Both the position numbers and the translations under genes were made by a program. From Microbulbifer sp. ALW1 (lineage in GTDB: Bacteria; Pseudomonadota; Gammaproteobacteria; Pseudomonadales; Cellvibrionaceae), in contig NZ_CP047569.1 of assembly GCF_009903625.1 (NCBI RefSeq), positions 4,572,501 to 4,636,500 of the forward strand: a stretch of 64,000 nt of DNA, in the 5' to 3' direction. Below are positions 1-8,656 of the stretch, one piece after another. Below the pieces are notes generated by a model. That model made no database searches, was not told the DNA's origin, and worked only from the letters and a program-made list of their open reading frames with translations. How positions within the stretch are numbered: the first letter of the stretch is position 1; the number at the start of each line of letters is the position of its first letter.

Positions 1-1042
1 TGCTGCAGCCATTCACGAACTGGTGACCGGCCCAGTCGCCGACGATGAAACCGTCGAAGCCGAGGCGACCTTTCAGCACATCGGTCATCAGGTATTTGTG
101 GCCATGCATCTTCTCGCCGTTCCAGCTGCTGAAGGAGGCCATCACCGTCTGTACACCGGACTCGATTGCAGAGAAGTAGCCCTGGGCGTGCAGGCGCACC
201 AACTCTTCCTCGCTGATCATCGCGTCGCCGCGGTCGATGCCGTTCAGGGTGCCGCCGTCGGCCAGGTAGTGTTTGGCGGTGGCGATGACATGCTTGCCCT
301 GCAACAGGTCTTCGCTACCCGCAGTACCCTGCATGCCTTCCACCATTTCGCCGCCGTAGGCGCGGACCAGATCGGGGTCCTCGGAGTAGGATTCGTAGGT
401 GCGGCCCCAGCGATCGTCACGCACCACCGCCAGGGTTGGCGCGAATACCCAGTCAATACCGGTCGCTTTAACTTCCGCCGCGGTGGCCGCGCCGATCTTG
501 CCCAGCAGCTCGGGATTGTGCGCGGCGCCGAGGGCGATGTTGTGCGGGAACAGGGTCGCACCGATCACATTGTTGTGACCGTGCACCGCATCGGTGCCCC
601 AGATCATGGGGATGGCGACACCGCCGTCGCTGGTGTCCATTGAGGCGTTGTAATATTCATCCGCCAGCGCCACCCAATCGGCCACGGAGGCATGCTTGTT
701 GTCGTAGGGGAAGGCGCCGCCGCCGTTCAGGATGGAACCGATGTGATATTGCTTCACATCGTCCGGGGTCGCCGAGCGGATCTCCACCTGAATCATCTGG
801 CCAACTTTCTCCTCGGTGGACATTTTGGCCAGGAGCGCGTCGATACGGGCTTCGACTGCGGGATCTTTGGCAATGCCGCTAGCCAGTTGCGGCCAGTGGG
901 CGCTCACTTCGGCACTGCTACCGGCGGTTTTGGATGAACCCTCGGCGGTCATTTTCTGAGCGCCATTCTGTTCCGTGCAGCCCGCGAGCCCACCACCCGC
1001 TATCAGACCGGAGATGATCCCCAGCAAAATTCGCTTTTTCAT
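1..1042 (-). CDS. GH3 beta-glucosidase, lipoprotein (partial, C-terminus beyond window)
   Basis: This is the N-terminal 347 residues of a family 3 glycoside hydrolase. The protein would release glucose from beta-1,3/1,4-gluco-oligosaccharides at the cell envelope. It starts with a lipoprotein signal ending in the lipobox LAGC at about residue 22, followed by a low-complexity spacer and the GH3 (beta/alpha)8 domain. Visible family motifs include WGTDAVHGHNN, DWVFAPTLAVVRDDRWGR and ATAKHYLADGGT. The nucleophile is expected to be Asp336 in GFIVGDW, just before the window ends. The ATG at 1042 is preceded by GGGAG about 10 bases upstream. GH3 enzymes normally continue for several hundred more residues, so the gene runs past position 1. 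A four-half-site operator-like cluster lies 141-209 bases upstream. With the GH16 gene next door this suggests laminarin breakdown. The family is certain; substrate is inferred. Confidence 0.93.
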   Translation of the reverse strand, partial: MKKRILLGIISGLIAGGGLAGCTEQNGAQKMTAEGSSKTAGSSAEVSAHWPQLASGIAKDPAVEARIDALLAKMSTEEKVGQMIQVEIRSATPDDVKQYHIGSILNGGGAFPYDNKHASVADWVALADEYYNASMDTSDGGVAIPMIWGTDAVHGHNNVIGATLFPHNIALGAAHNPELLGKIGAATAAEVKATGIDWVFAPTLAVVRDDRWGRTYESYSEDPDLVRAYGGEMVEGMQGTAGSEDLLQGKHVIATAKHYLADGGTLNGIDRGDAMISEEELVRLHAQGYFSAIESGVQTVMASFSSWNGEKMHGHKYLMTDVLKGRLGFDGFIVGDWAGHQFVNGCS

Positions 1043-1182
1043 CACCGCAAAACTCCCATTCCTGTTCGCCGTTATTTTTTGAATCGTCGTGTGACTTTCC
1101 GCCGCCGATCAGTCTCATTGTTTGAGCCTGGATACCCGGCTTTTCCAGCTTCCGTTGTACGGATTGCGCAGAAAAGGGTCGT

Positions 1183-1251
1183 CCCACTTTGAAGTCCGGG
1201 CACAAAATGGTGCAAACCACCTTGCCACCCCGGCATAAACACCAAAATGGG
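1183..1251. promoter_or_regulatory. Shared inverted-repeat operator, copy A (upstream of GH3)
   Basis: Half-sites are CCCACTTTG at 1183, CAAAATGGT at 1203, ACCACCTTG at 1216 and CAAAATGGG at 1243, in alternating orientation. The 20- and 13-base start-to-start spacing of the first three is identical to copy C near 12.63 kb, and the flank GTCGT before the first half-site recurs in copies B and C. It lies 141-209 bases upstream of the GH3 start, between GH3 and the 3' end of GH16. Role as operator is inferred from recurrence in front of four genes of the same locus. Confidence 0.6.
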
Positions 1252-1268
1252 ACGCTCTCGAGCGAGAT

Positions 1269-2807
1269 TTATTTGGTGAGTTTCACATTATCCACCTGCA
1301 GTACCGCCCCCATCTGGTTGTCCCAGGCGGGGGAGATAACGAATGGCGTATTCACGCTCGCGGTGTTGAGACCCATTTCCGCCAGCTCCAGCATGGGGAT
1401 CTGGAAGTGGGTCCACTGATCTACCGCGGGCATATCCAGCGGGTAGTCACCGGAGGAACAGGGGTGGCCGCAGTCCGCGCGGAAAGTGAGTGATGCGGAA
1501 CCGGAATCATCCGGCTCGGCCAGAACCCGCAGGTCAAATTCCATGTAGGTGTAATCGCTCAGGTCATAGCTGTTGGTGGACTGGAAGAAACCGATACCCT
1601 GGTCGGTGTTCCAGGAAATCTGCCCGACATCACCGTAGTCACCTCCGGCATCCACCACCTCGAAATCCACAGTACCGAAGGCGGTCCAGGTGAACCACTG
1701 GTAGGGATCTTTGGCCTCTCCGTCAAAAACAGAAACCTCTTCGCCTTCCGGCGCCTGGGGCGGCGCGATACCGGGCTCGAGGACAAAGTCACTGTCGGAA
1801 GTGGCGCAGCCCTTGCCGGTGTCGAAGTCCTCGGTGCACTGGTAAACACGCACATAGTCGATCACGTATTCCTGCGGAAAGGCGCTTTCGTCAATGCCTG
1901 TGTCGTTCACGTTGGCCGGCCAGTCTCCGCCCACAGCCAGGTTGAGAATCAGGTGGAAGCTCTGGTCAAACGGGGCGTTGGGGTTGCCCAGCGCCGCGGC
2001 GCTGTACCAGCCGTCTTTGGTCTGGGTGGCGTAGTGGTCACCGTCCACATACCAGCGGATCTCGCCCTCTTCCCATTCCGCCGCATAGGTGTGGAAATCA
2101 TCCGCCGGATTCAGGCCACCGGGAATCTGGTAAGCCACACCGGTGTATTTGTTGCCGGGCCAGACATCGCCATAGTGCAAGGTGCCGTGAACATGGTCCT
2201 CACCGCCTACTTTCAGGTTCACCGCCTCGAGAATGTCGATCTCACCGGAGAGTGGCCAACCGCCATACTTCCACTCGCTCGGCAGCATCCAGAAGGCGGG
2301 CCAGCTGCCCTGCCCCTGCGGCAACTTCGCGCGCATTTCAAAGCGGCCGTATTTCCAGTCGCCCATACCTTTGGTGCGCAGGCGTGCGGAGGTGTAGGTA
2401 CCGCTGCCACTGGCATCGCCCGGATCGTAATTCGGATCGTCGTCCACCAGATTGGGGCCGGTGGCGTCCTCGCGGATCGCCTTGATGTGCAGCATGTCGT
2501 CGGCAACCCAGGAGTTTTCCGCAGCATCGGTGTAGCACTGGGCCTCGTTATTGCCGCCGCCAGTACAGTTTTTTTCGTGTGCCCATTTTTCGCTATCGAT
2601 GGCTTCGCCAGAAAATTCGTCCGCCCACACCAGACAGTAACCACTGTTCAGCGGATCTTCCAGGCACTGTTCCGGCCGCTCGTTCGCGGGTGGGTCGTTG
2701 GGTATATTGACCTGGCCATCGTCATCATTGTTGCTGCCACCGCCACCACAGGCGGTCGCGGCAATCGCCATTGCCAGTGCCGAAGATCTAAACAGAATTC
2801 TGGACAT
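1269..2807 (-). CDS. GH16 endo-beta-1,3-glucanase (laminarinase), lipoprotein
   Basis: A secreted lipoprotein of 512 residues that should cut internal beta-1,3 bonds in laminarin-like glucans. The signal peptide ends in a lipobox (ATAC, Cys20) followed by a Gly/Asn/Asp spacer. The GH16 jelly roll spans about residues 55-325 and carries the catalytic signature EIDILE, with Glu189 as nucleophile and Glu194 as acid/base. The form with one extra residue between Asp and the second Glu is typical of laminarinases. WPAFWMLP and HGTLHYG flank the active cleft. Residues about 345-512 form a second beta-sandwich, probably a carbohydrate-binding domain of the galactose-binding-like type (Exop_C-like is possible). 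A strong GAGGAG ribosome site precedes the ATG. A palindromic operator copy lies 87-114 bases upstream. Family and reaction are secure; the exact CBM family is not. Confidence 0.95.
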   Translation of the reverse strand: MSRILFRSSALAMAIAATACGGGGSNNDDDGQVNIPNDPPANERPEQCLEDPLNSGYCLVWADEFSGEAIDSEKWAHEKNCTGGGNNEAQCYTDAAENSWVADDMLHIKAIREDATGPNLVDDDPNYDPGDASGSGTYTSARLRTKGMGDWKYGRFEMRAKLPQGQGSWPAFWMLPSEWKYGGWPLSGEIDILEAVNLKVGGEDHVHGTLHYGDVWPGNKYTGVAYQIPGGLNPADDFHTYAAEWEEGEIRWYVDGDHYATQTKDGWYSAAALGNPNAPFDQSFHLILNLAVGGDWPANVNDTGIDESAFPQEYVIDYVRVYQCTEDFDTGKGCATSDSDFVLEPGIAPPQAPEGEEVSVFDGEAKDPYQWFTWTAFGTVDFEVVDAGGDYGDVGQISWNTDQGIGFFQSTNSYDLSDYTYMEFDLRVLAEPDDSGSASLTFRADCGHPCSSGDYPLDMPAVDQWTHFQIPMLELAEMGLNTASVNTPFVISPAWDNQMGAVLQVDNVKLTK

Positions 2808-2893
2808 CGCTGTCTCCTCATCTTTTGTTTATTGTTTTCATGTTCTCTCTGGAGAGAAGCGCACTTTTAGCGCCTGCCGGTGAAAACCGTCGC

Positions 2894-2921
2894 CCCACCT
2901 TGCCACTGCGCACAAGGTGGG
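2894..2921. promoter_or_regulatory. Shared inverted-repeat operator, copy D (upstream of GH16)
   Basis: This is the cleanest copy of the motif: CCCACCTTG at 2894-2902 and its exact inverted complement CAAGGTGGG at 2913-2921, separated by 10 bases. The symmetry extends outward through CGTCG and CGACG. It lies 87-114 bases upstream of the GH16 start and downstream of the terminator of the preceding oxidoreductase gene, so GH16 is the likely target. Confidence 0.65.
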
Positions 2922-2937
2922 CCGACGTTTTAGAGAA

Positions 2938-2966
2938 ATAAAAAAAGGGCGATAGAGATATCGCCC
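2938..2966 (-). terminator. Rho-independent terminator of the di-haem oxidoreductase gene
   Basis: A perfect 8-bp stem (2947-2954 with 2959-2966, GGGCGATA/TATCGCCC, four-base loop) is followed on the minus strand by a run of seven U. It sits 22 bases beyond the stop codon of the upstream gene. Confidence 0.85.
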
Positions 2967-2988
2967 CAAGTAGACAGAAAATCGACAA

Positions 2989-5766
2989 TTACAGTGAATT
3001 GAGAAACTGCAGCAGGTTCTGCTTGTTACCGGCAGACAAAGACTGATAGGCATTTTTCGCCGCCTGGCCCTCGCCACCATGCCACAGGATGGCCTCTTCA
3101 ATGGTTCGCGCGCGACCGTCGTGCAGGTAGCTGTGTACCGGTGTGCACACCTCATTGCCCTGGCCGCCGATCGGGTTTTCCACACCACCGGTTACGCAAG
3201 CGGAAAGTCCCAGCCCCCACAGCGGCGGTGTGCGCCACTCAGCTCCGCTGGCTTCACTCTCGCCGAGGTTATCGGCCAGCCCTGCCCCCATATCGTGCAA
3301 CAGCAGATCGGTGTAGGGATAAATGGTCTGGTTACGCAATTCAGCCAACGGGTGGAACTCCCCGGTTTGCATTGTCGGTGTATGGCAACCGGCGCAGCCG
3401 ATATTCGCAAATACCTGCTCACCACTGACCACCGCCGCATTGTCGTAATCCCGCTGCGGACGGATTCCCAGCAGCGAGATATATTTGGTCAGATCCCGCA
3501 GATGATTGCCTGCAAGTTCCGCCCCGCTACTACCACAATCGCTCTGACTGCTGCCGCAATCCGGGCTGGGGAATACGGAAGTCATCACACCCATATCCGT
3601 ATTGAATGCGCGTGCCAGCTGGTGGCGAACACTGGCGGCACCGGCCTTCCAGCCAAAGCGGCCCAGACGGGTGTCGCCGGTTTCCGGATCGATCACGCGA
3701 TTGACGCGACCGGAAATGCCATCGCCGTTGCTATCCCCGGCATCTGCCAGCGCGACAATTGAGGATTCCGCAATCGCTTCCAGCAATCCCATGCCCACCA
3801 GGTTGGGCGCGATGCGCGCGGAAAAGCGCGCGGGTGTTACCCCGGTAAATGCATAGTTCGGCGAGCGCAAACCATTTTGTTCGCTCCAGTACGCGATCGA
3901 GACATTACCTTCACTGGCCGCACCGCTGCGCGCCTTAGGTTGCAATACCGAACCGAGGTACGGGTCCGGGTTGCCGTTGGCATCGGCCACTTTGATGGTC
4001 CATTTTTCCAGCGGCTCACCCACCGCTGCCGGCGCTGCGCGACCGTTGCGCTCGTGGCAACTGCCGCAGCTGCTATTGATGTAATGGGGCCCTGCAAGAT
4101 TGACCATGGGTGCAAATGCGGGATTCTCCAACGGCTTTTCATCGTGCACACCGTCGATGGCGGAGCTGTGTAATACACGGCGGCCAAGCATAAACGGCTG
4201 CGCATTGTCGTAGCCAAGATTCGTCGCCATCTGCAAGAAGTGATTGTCGGTCTCACCAGAGGTCAGCGCGTGAATGGTGGTGTCGCCGCCGAGCCAGGCT
4301 TTCTCCGGAATCTTAAACGAGTCTTTGATACCGCCAAACGGCGTGGTGCCACCTACATCCCAGGGGACCAATCCCTCACCGACGATATACAGGAAGGTGG
4401 TGCCGTAATAATTCGCACGGCCATTGGGCACACTGGCATCCAGAAACTGGCTGATTTCAAATTCCAGTTTATCGCCAACCTGAATGGGGCGATTTTCCCG
4501 ACAATTGAAACTGCGCTCTTTAAAGTAGTGCTCGTTATTCACCACGGTCATAACACCGTTGTCGCAGTACTCCGCTACAGTACCAACACCACGATAGAAC
4601 CAGCGATTCTCCGCCTCAGTATCACTCAGCTTGAACTGGGTACGCACATTCATCCGTACCGTGTCGCCGCCCTTGGCGACTTCATCGATGATTTCAATCG
4701 ACGCCGTGCGATCTTCCCAGTAGAAACTCAGGTAATGATCATACGCCTGGAAGTGATCCTCTTTGGCATGACGGTCCCGTGCACGATCAGAGAAACGGGT
4801 AACCAGCGCGGTTGCGGTTTCGTATTGTTGCACCGGCTCCAGAGGGGTAGCGCTGTCATACAGGGGAACTATATTTCCAAGGTTGGGCGTTCCGCCGGAA
4901 GAGGAGCTACTGGAGCCACCAGAAGAACTACTACTCGAGGAACTGCCAGAAGAGCTACCAGAACCACTTGAACTACTGGAACTGGAACCGCCACCGGAAG
5001 AAGAACCACCCTGCCCGGTAAACGTGTATTGCGCAGGACTGGTGGTCTCACCAACACCATTGGTGATTTTTGTGTAGTAAACCGAAAGGGAATCGCCGGG
5101 AGAAAGATTCGGAATATCGTGGTACCAGTCATTCCCCGACTGCGTCATACGTACGTTCAGCTGCCCGCCGCCATTGACCAAATAGTGCACATCCACAATA
5201 TCGCCGCCGCTCATGCGCGCCTGCGCCGTAGTTCCATTGACTTCAACGATACAGCCGTTATCACAACTGGCGGCCGTACCATAAACGCCAAGCTCCCAGA
5301 TGGAGTAGCCCCACTGATTGCCCGCACTCCGGGTAATACCATTGATACGCACGTACCGGTAAATGCCGTCCACCGTGACGGTATCGGTTCTATGCCCAAA
5401 AACACCACCGGTCTGAGTCGATAGCGTGGACCATTGAGCGCCGTCATTGGAACCCTGTATCTGGTACGTCTCAGCGTTTGCCGCTTCCCAGAATATTTCT
5501 ACCTGATCCAGATCGTAGGACTGGCCAAGATCGACACTGATCCAGGAAGGATCGGTCTGGGCCGCGGATGCCCAGCGGGTTCCATTATCGCCATCGACCG
5601 CATTACTTGCGGCGAGATCTGCGGTGCTTGCAGAAACCGGAGCGCCGGTTGCCAGATTATTGGATTGCGCGCTGCTCATGGTACTCGCTGAAACGAGTAC
5701 TGCAGCAGAAATAAGAGAAAATGCAGGCCGCAGCAGTTTGCCTCGCCCTGAGGGGAGTTGACGCAT
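2989..5766 (-). CDS. Secreted di-haem oxidoreductase (DUF1111/DHOR) with discoidin and CBM56-like domains
   Basis: A 925-residue exported modular protein. After the signal peptide come a discoidin (F5/8 type C, CBM32-like) domain at about 35-165, a CBM56-like beta-sandwich at about 168-252 (VDVHYLVNGGGQLNVRM is characteristic), a poly-serine/glycine linker at about 253-295, and a large C-terminal domain of the DUF1111 thiol-oxidoreductase-like/di-haem peroxidase group. Two c-type haem sites are visible, CGSCH at 567-571 and CAGCH at 791-795. CBM56 modules are known to bind beta-1,3-glucan, so the redox domain is probably held on the same polymer that GH16 cuts. The enzymatic reaction is unknown; electron transfer to a polysaccharide-oxidising partner or peroxidase activity are both possible. 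It has its own terminator and an operator copy about 108-135 bases upstream. Confidence 0.88.
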   Translation of the reverse strand: MRQLPSGRGKLLRPAFSLISAAVLVSASTMSSAQSNNLATGAPVSASTADLAASNAVDGDNGTRWASAAQTDPSWISVDLGQSYDLDQVEIFWEAANAETYQIQGSNDGAQWSTLSTQTGGVFGHRTDTVTVDGIYRYVRINGITRSAGNQWGYSIWELGVYGTAASCDNGCIVEVNGTTAQARMSGGDIVDVHYLVNGGGQLNVRMTQSGNDWYHDIPNLSPGDSLSVYYTKITNGVGETTSPAQYTFTGQGGSSSGGGSSSSSSSGSGSSSGSSSSSSSSGGSSSSSSGGTPNLGNIVPLYDSATPLEPVQQYETATALVTRFSDRARDRHAKEDHFQAYDHYLSFYWEDRTASIEIIDEVAKGGDTVRMNVRTQFKLSDTEAENRWFYRGVGTVAEYCDNGVMTVVNNEHYFKERSFNCRENRPIQVGDKLEFEISQFLDASVPNGRANYYGTTFLYIVGEGLVPWDVGGTTPFGGIKDSFKIPEKAWLGGDTTIHALTSGETDNHFLQMATNLGYDNAQPFMLGRRVLHSSAIDGVHDEKPLENPAFAPMVNLAGPHYINSSCGSCHERNGRAAPAAVGEPLEKWTIKVADANGNPDPYLGSVLQPKARSGAASEGNVSIAYWSEQNGLRSPNYAFTGVTPARFSARIAPNLVGMGLLEAIAESSIVALADAGDSNGDGISGRVNRVIDPETGDTRLGRFGWKAGAASVRHQLARAFNTDMGVMTSVFPSPDCGSSQSDCGSSGAELAGNHLRDLTKYISLLGIRPQRDYDNAAVVSGEQVFANIGCAGCHTPTMQTGEFHPLAELRNQTIYPYTDLLLHDMGAGLADNLGESEASGAEWRTPPLWGLGLSACVTGGVENPIGGQGNEVCTPVHSYLHDGRARTIEEAILWHGGEGQAAKNAYQSLSAGNKQNLLQFLNSL

Positions 5767-5873
5767 GATCGATCCTCGTCGTTATTTATTTTCTATTCGG
5801 GATTGCGAACACTGGTATTCATCATCGCAACGAATACACGCGTAACCGTAATTATCCGGCGCCAGGGTGTCGT

Positions 5874-5901
5874 CCCACTTTAGGAACTTCACCAATCTGG
5901 T
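5874..5901. promoter_or_regulatory. Shared inverted-repeat operator, copy B (upstream of di-haem oxidoreductase)
   Basis: CCCACTTTA at 5874-5882 and the weaker inverted half-site CAATCTGGT at 5893-5901 are 19 bases apart start to start. The preceding GTGTCGT matches the GTCGT flank of copies A and C. It lies about 108 bases upstream of the oxidoreductase start. The second half-site is degenerate, so this is the weakest of the four copies. Confidence 0.5.
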
Positions 5902-5983
5902 GCGTTTGCTCAGGGGAAAGAAGGAATAAAGCGAAGATTTTATGACGCGCTTCTCTCAGCGCTGGGGGAGTAGAAGTGGTATT

Positions 5984-6016
5984 GATACTCCGGAGGTCGA
6001 GCGACTCCGGAGTATC
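5984..6016. other. Perfect 12-bp stem-loop after the halogenase gene
   Basis: GATACTCCGGAG at 5984-5995 pairs exactly with CTCCGGAGTATC at 6005-6016 around a nine-base loop, 29 bases past the stop of the minus-strand halogenase-like gene. No U-run follows on either strand, so it may end transcription only partly, or protect the 3' end of the mRNA. Confidence 0.6.
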
Positions 6017-6044
6017 ATTCGGTACTAAGAGGTATGACCTAGAC

Positions 6045-7553
6045 TTATTCCGCCTTGGCCTTGCAGTAGTGATTGATAAATTCCATATGATGCGGCCAGC
6101 TGTCTACCGTGGACTTTACCTGGCTGCGAATACCCGCAAGGAAACGCTCCAGCTCTGCATCGCTCATCATATCCACGATGGGATGATAGGTTTTCGGCAT
6201 CAGGCCCTGTCCAAGAAGTACCTGTAACCAGGAACTCTCACCGAATAATTCCACGCCATTCTGGTAGACACGGCCACTTTGTTCAAAAATTTCCATTCTG
6301 CGCGCAAGGGATTCGGGAATATCCATACCCCGGCAATAGCGCCAGAACTCGGTATCCTGGCGGTCGGTGAGCTTGTAGTGCAGGACAACAAAGTCGCGCA
6401 CGTTTTCGGTTTCTTCCCGTACCAGTTTGTTGAACTCGTCTACTTCCGCCGGAATGATGCCGTTGGAAGGGAACAGAGTCAGCAACCGGACGATGCTGCG
6501 CTGTATCAGGTGGATACTTGTGGATTCCAGGGGTTCGATAAAACCACTGGACAAGCCGATCGCCACACAATTCTTTTTCCAGTGTTGGCGACGGGTACCG
6601 GTGCGGAAGGGAATTACCCGCGGTTCATTCAGCGGCTCACCCTCGACATTCTCAAGCAACTGGGTCAACGCCTGCTCTTCACTCATGTAGTGACTGCAGA
6701 AAACGAGGCCGTTGCCGGTACGCGACTGCAGGGGTATGCGCCACTGCCAGCCAGATTCCCGTGCAATGGAACGGGTATAGGGCACTGGGTTTTCGCCCTT
6801 GCCCGTTTGCACGGCCACGGCGCGATCGCAAGGTAGCCAGTGTCCCCAATCGTCAAAGCCGGAGTGCAGCGCCTTGTCGATCAGCAGTCCGCGGAAGCCA
6901 GTGCAGTCTATAAAAAGGTCGCCTTCCAGTAGCGCACCGCTATCCAGCTTGAGAGCTTTGATATCACCACTGTGGGGATCCAGCTGCACATCTTCAATTT
7001 TGCCTTCAATACGTTCAGCGCCGTGCTTTTCCGCCAGCGCTCGCAGGTATTTGGCGTAAAGGCTGGCATCGAAGTGGTAAGCGTGGGTGCGTTCACTGCG
7101 CGGGGAAACCGCGAATCGCCCCATTCGCGCGCCCAGATGCTCTTTGGTGTATTCGCCGATATCGTAATGAATACCATTCCTCAACCCCTTTACCCAGAAG
7201 TGGCTGAAGTTGCATGCCCAGCAGTCTTTACCGGCATAACCAAAAGAGTGGATATACTCCTCACCGACCTCTTTCCAGTTTTCAAACGCGATCCCCAGTT
7301 TGAAGGTAGCGTTGGTCGCCGCCATCACTTCGCGCTCATCAATCCCGAGTAATTGATGGAAAAGATGTAACGTTGGGATAGTGGCTTCGCCTACTCCCAC
7401 GGTACCAATGGACTCGGATTCAACCAGCCGGATATCGAGGTTTTTCCCCAGAATTTTCGCCAGCGCCGCGGCGGTCATCCAGCCTGCGGTACCGCCTCCG
7501 GCGATAATGACTTTGCGAATTCTGGTATCGGTTTTATCGTTGTTCTTCTGCAC
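6045..7553 (-). CDS. Flavin-dependent tryptophan-halogenase-family protein (1 of 3)
   Basis: A 502-residue cytoplasmic FAD-dependent protein of the tryptophan halogenase family. The dinucleotide fold motif GGGTAGW is at 19-25. The lysine that forms the reactive haloamine in characterised halogenases is conserved (Lys85 in TFKLGIAFENW). So are the WxWxIP halogenase motif (GWQWRIP) and the EPLEST segment that carries the catalytic glutamate. All key residues are therefore present. Genes of this type accompany TonB receptors in polysaccharide loci of Xanthomonas, Caulobacter and Cellvibrionales, where their physiological substrate is unknown; some relatives (BrvH, Xanthomonas enzymes) brominate indole in vitro. 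It is last in a co-directional set with SapC-like and cupin-like genes (51-base gap), probably one transcript. Confidence 0.92.
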   Translation of the reverse strand: MQKNNDKTDTRIRKVIIAGGGTAGWMTAAALAKILGKNLDIRLVESESIGTVGVGEATIPTLHLFHQLLGIDEREVMAATNATFKLGIAFENWKEVGEEYIHSFGYAGKDCWACNFSHFWVKGLRNGIHYDIGEYTKEHLGARMGRFAVSPRSERTHAYHFDASLYAKYLRALAEKHGAERIEGKIEDVQLDPHSGDIKALKLDSGALLEGDLFIDCTGFRGLLIDKALHSGFDDWGHWLPCDRAVAVQTGKGENPVPYTRSIARESGWQWRIPLQSRTGNGLVFCSHYMSEEQALTQLLENVEGEPLNEPRVIPFRTGTRRQHWKKNCVAIGLSSGFIEPLESTSIHLIQRSIVRLLTLFPSNGIIPAEVDEFNKLVREETENVRDFVVLHYKLTDRQDTEFWRYCRGMDIPESLARRMEIFEQSGRVYQNGVELFGESSWLQVLLGQGLMPKTYHPIVDMMSDAELERFLAGIRSQVKSTVDSWPHHMEFINHYCKAKAE

Positions 7554-7604
7554 GGTGCATCTCTCAAGGCATCAGTTTCTGAATAGGCGCGTTGTTTTTT
7601 ATAA

Positions 7605-8639
7605 TCAGCGTTTCAGATCATTTTGTAATTTTGCGCGCAGTCGCATCGCGGCCTCCAGCGACAGCGGCTGCTCCAGGACGCCGCGGGCTGTCAGTTCGAT
7701 ATGATCACTCGCGCCCTCTTCCGCATCAAACACATAGTAATCAAACAGGGCTTTCCATGCTTTGCGCTGGTGCGCGGGGAGATTGCGCAACCCGAGGATG
7801 CCATGCAAAAGTGCGTTGGTGGGACGCCCCATATGGGCCGCAGAGTCCCGCCACCAGTGGGTGTAAAGCACATTCAGCGTATCGAGACATTCGACGTGGT
7901 GCCACCACATTCCCGGAAGAAACAGCGCGTCACCGGGTTCCAGCTCGGCAACCTGTGCCTGTTCCAGGGCCGCGCGGAATTTCGGGAAGCGCTCGAAATC
8001 CGGCTGGTAAAAATCCACCAGGCTGATTTCCTGTCCGCCAGGAGCAAACTCCAGAGGACCGGGATACAGGTTGGCGATCTGCTCTGGCGGCAACAGGGTA
8101 AAGCGGCGTTTGCCGGCAAGATTACAGGCAAGATTGTTCGGGAAATCATAGTGTGCGGCTACGCGTACTTTATTGCCCAACCACAGAGAGCCAATTGGAG
8201 AAACCTGGCTTACCCCGGCATCATTTTGTGCGGAAAAATCGGGGAACCAGTAACTGACTTCGCTGGAGGGCATATAGCGCATGGGCATTGCTACAGAGTC
8301 CTCACTGACGAGGATATCGTCCAGTAGCGCTCCCAAATCCACTCGCCGCGCTTCAAAATTGAACCCGCTCAGGTCGTCATTGTAAAAAATTCGGCCACCG
8401 GTATCCGAACTACCGAAGCAGCCGTTGATCGGCTTGCCACTGTACAGATCCAGCAGATAGTCTGCCATCGCCCGCTTCGATCGCTTTGCAGCCTGCACAG
8501 CGGGAAAGTGGGCACAGTAATCACGGAGCACTAGCGGTCTGGTCGCTCCGGTAATGAATTCCATTACATTCTCTGGCGAGATGCCGGTCACTTCATCCGT
8601 GTGCTTCAGGCTGATCGTTTCGATAAATGGCTTGCCCAT
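7605..8639 (-). CDS. Cupin-like (JmjC-type, Cupin_8) protein
   Basis: A 344-residue protein with the double-stranded beta-helix of the Cupin_8/JmjC-like Fe(II) 2-oxoglutarate oxygenase group. The likely metal ligands are the HxD pair in AAHYDFPNN and a distal histidine in GMWWHHVE; GKRRFTLLPPEQ between them is typical of the family. Such proteins hydroxylate protein or small-molecule substrates, but none is known for this subgroup. The gene sits 17 bases after the SapC-like gene and 51 bases before the halogenase-like gene, an arrangement repeated in TonB-receptor glucan loci. It is predicted cytoplasmic, as there is no signal peptide. The family call is good; function is unknown. Confidence 0.85.
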   Translation of the reverse strand: MGKPFIETISLKHTDEVTGISPENVMEFITGATRPLVLRDYCAHFPAVQAAKRSKRAMADYLLDLYSGKPINGCFGSSDTGGRIFYNDDLSGFNFEARRVDLGALLDDILVSEDSVAMPMRYMPSSEVSYWFPDFSAQNDAGVSQVSPIGSLWLGNKVRVAAHYDFPNNLACNLAGKRRFTLLPPEQIANLYPGPLEFAPGGQEISLVDFYQPDFERFPKFRAALEQAQVAELEPGDALFLPGMWWHHVECLDTLNVLYTHWWRDSAAHMGRPTNALLHGILGLRNLPAHQRKAWKALFDYYVFDAEEGASDHIELTARGVLEQPLSLEAAMRLRAKLQNDLKR

Positions 8640-8656
8640 GAATCCCCCCTATCGCG

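Noticed and set aside
1201..1214. NtrC-like box (GGCACAAAATGGTGCA resembles TGCACCAAAATGGTGCA)
   Set aside because: It is one base shorter than the NtrC site, no sigma-54 promoter follows, and the other copies of the shared motif do not keep the similarity.
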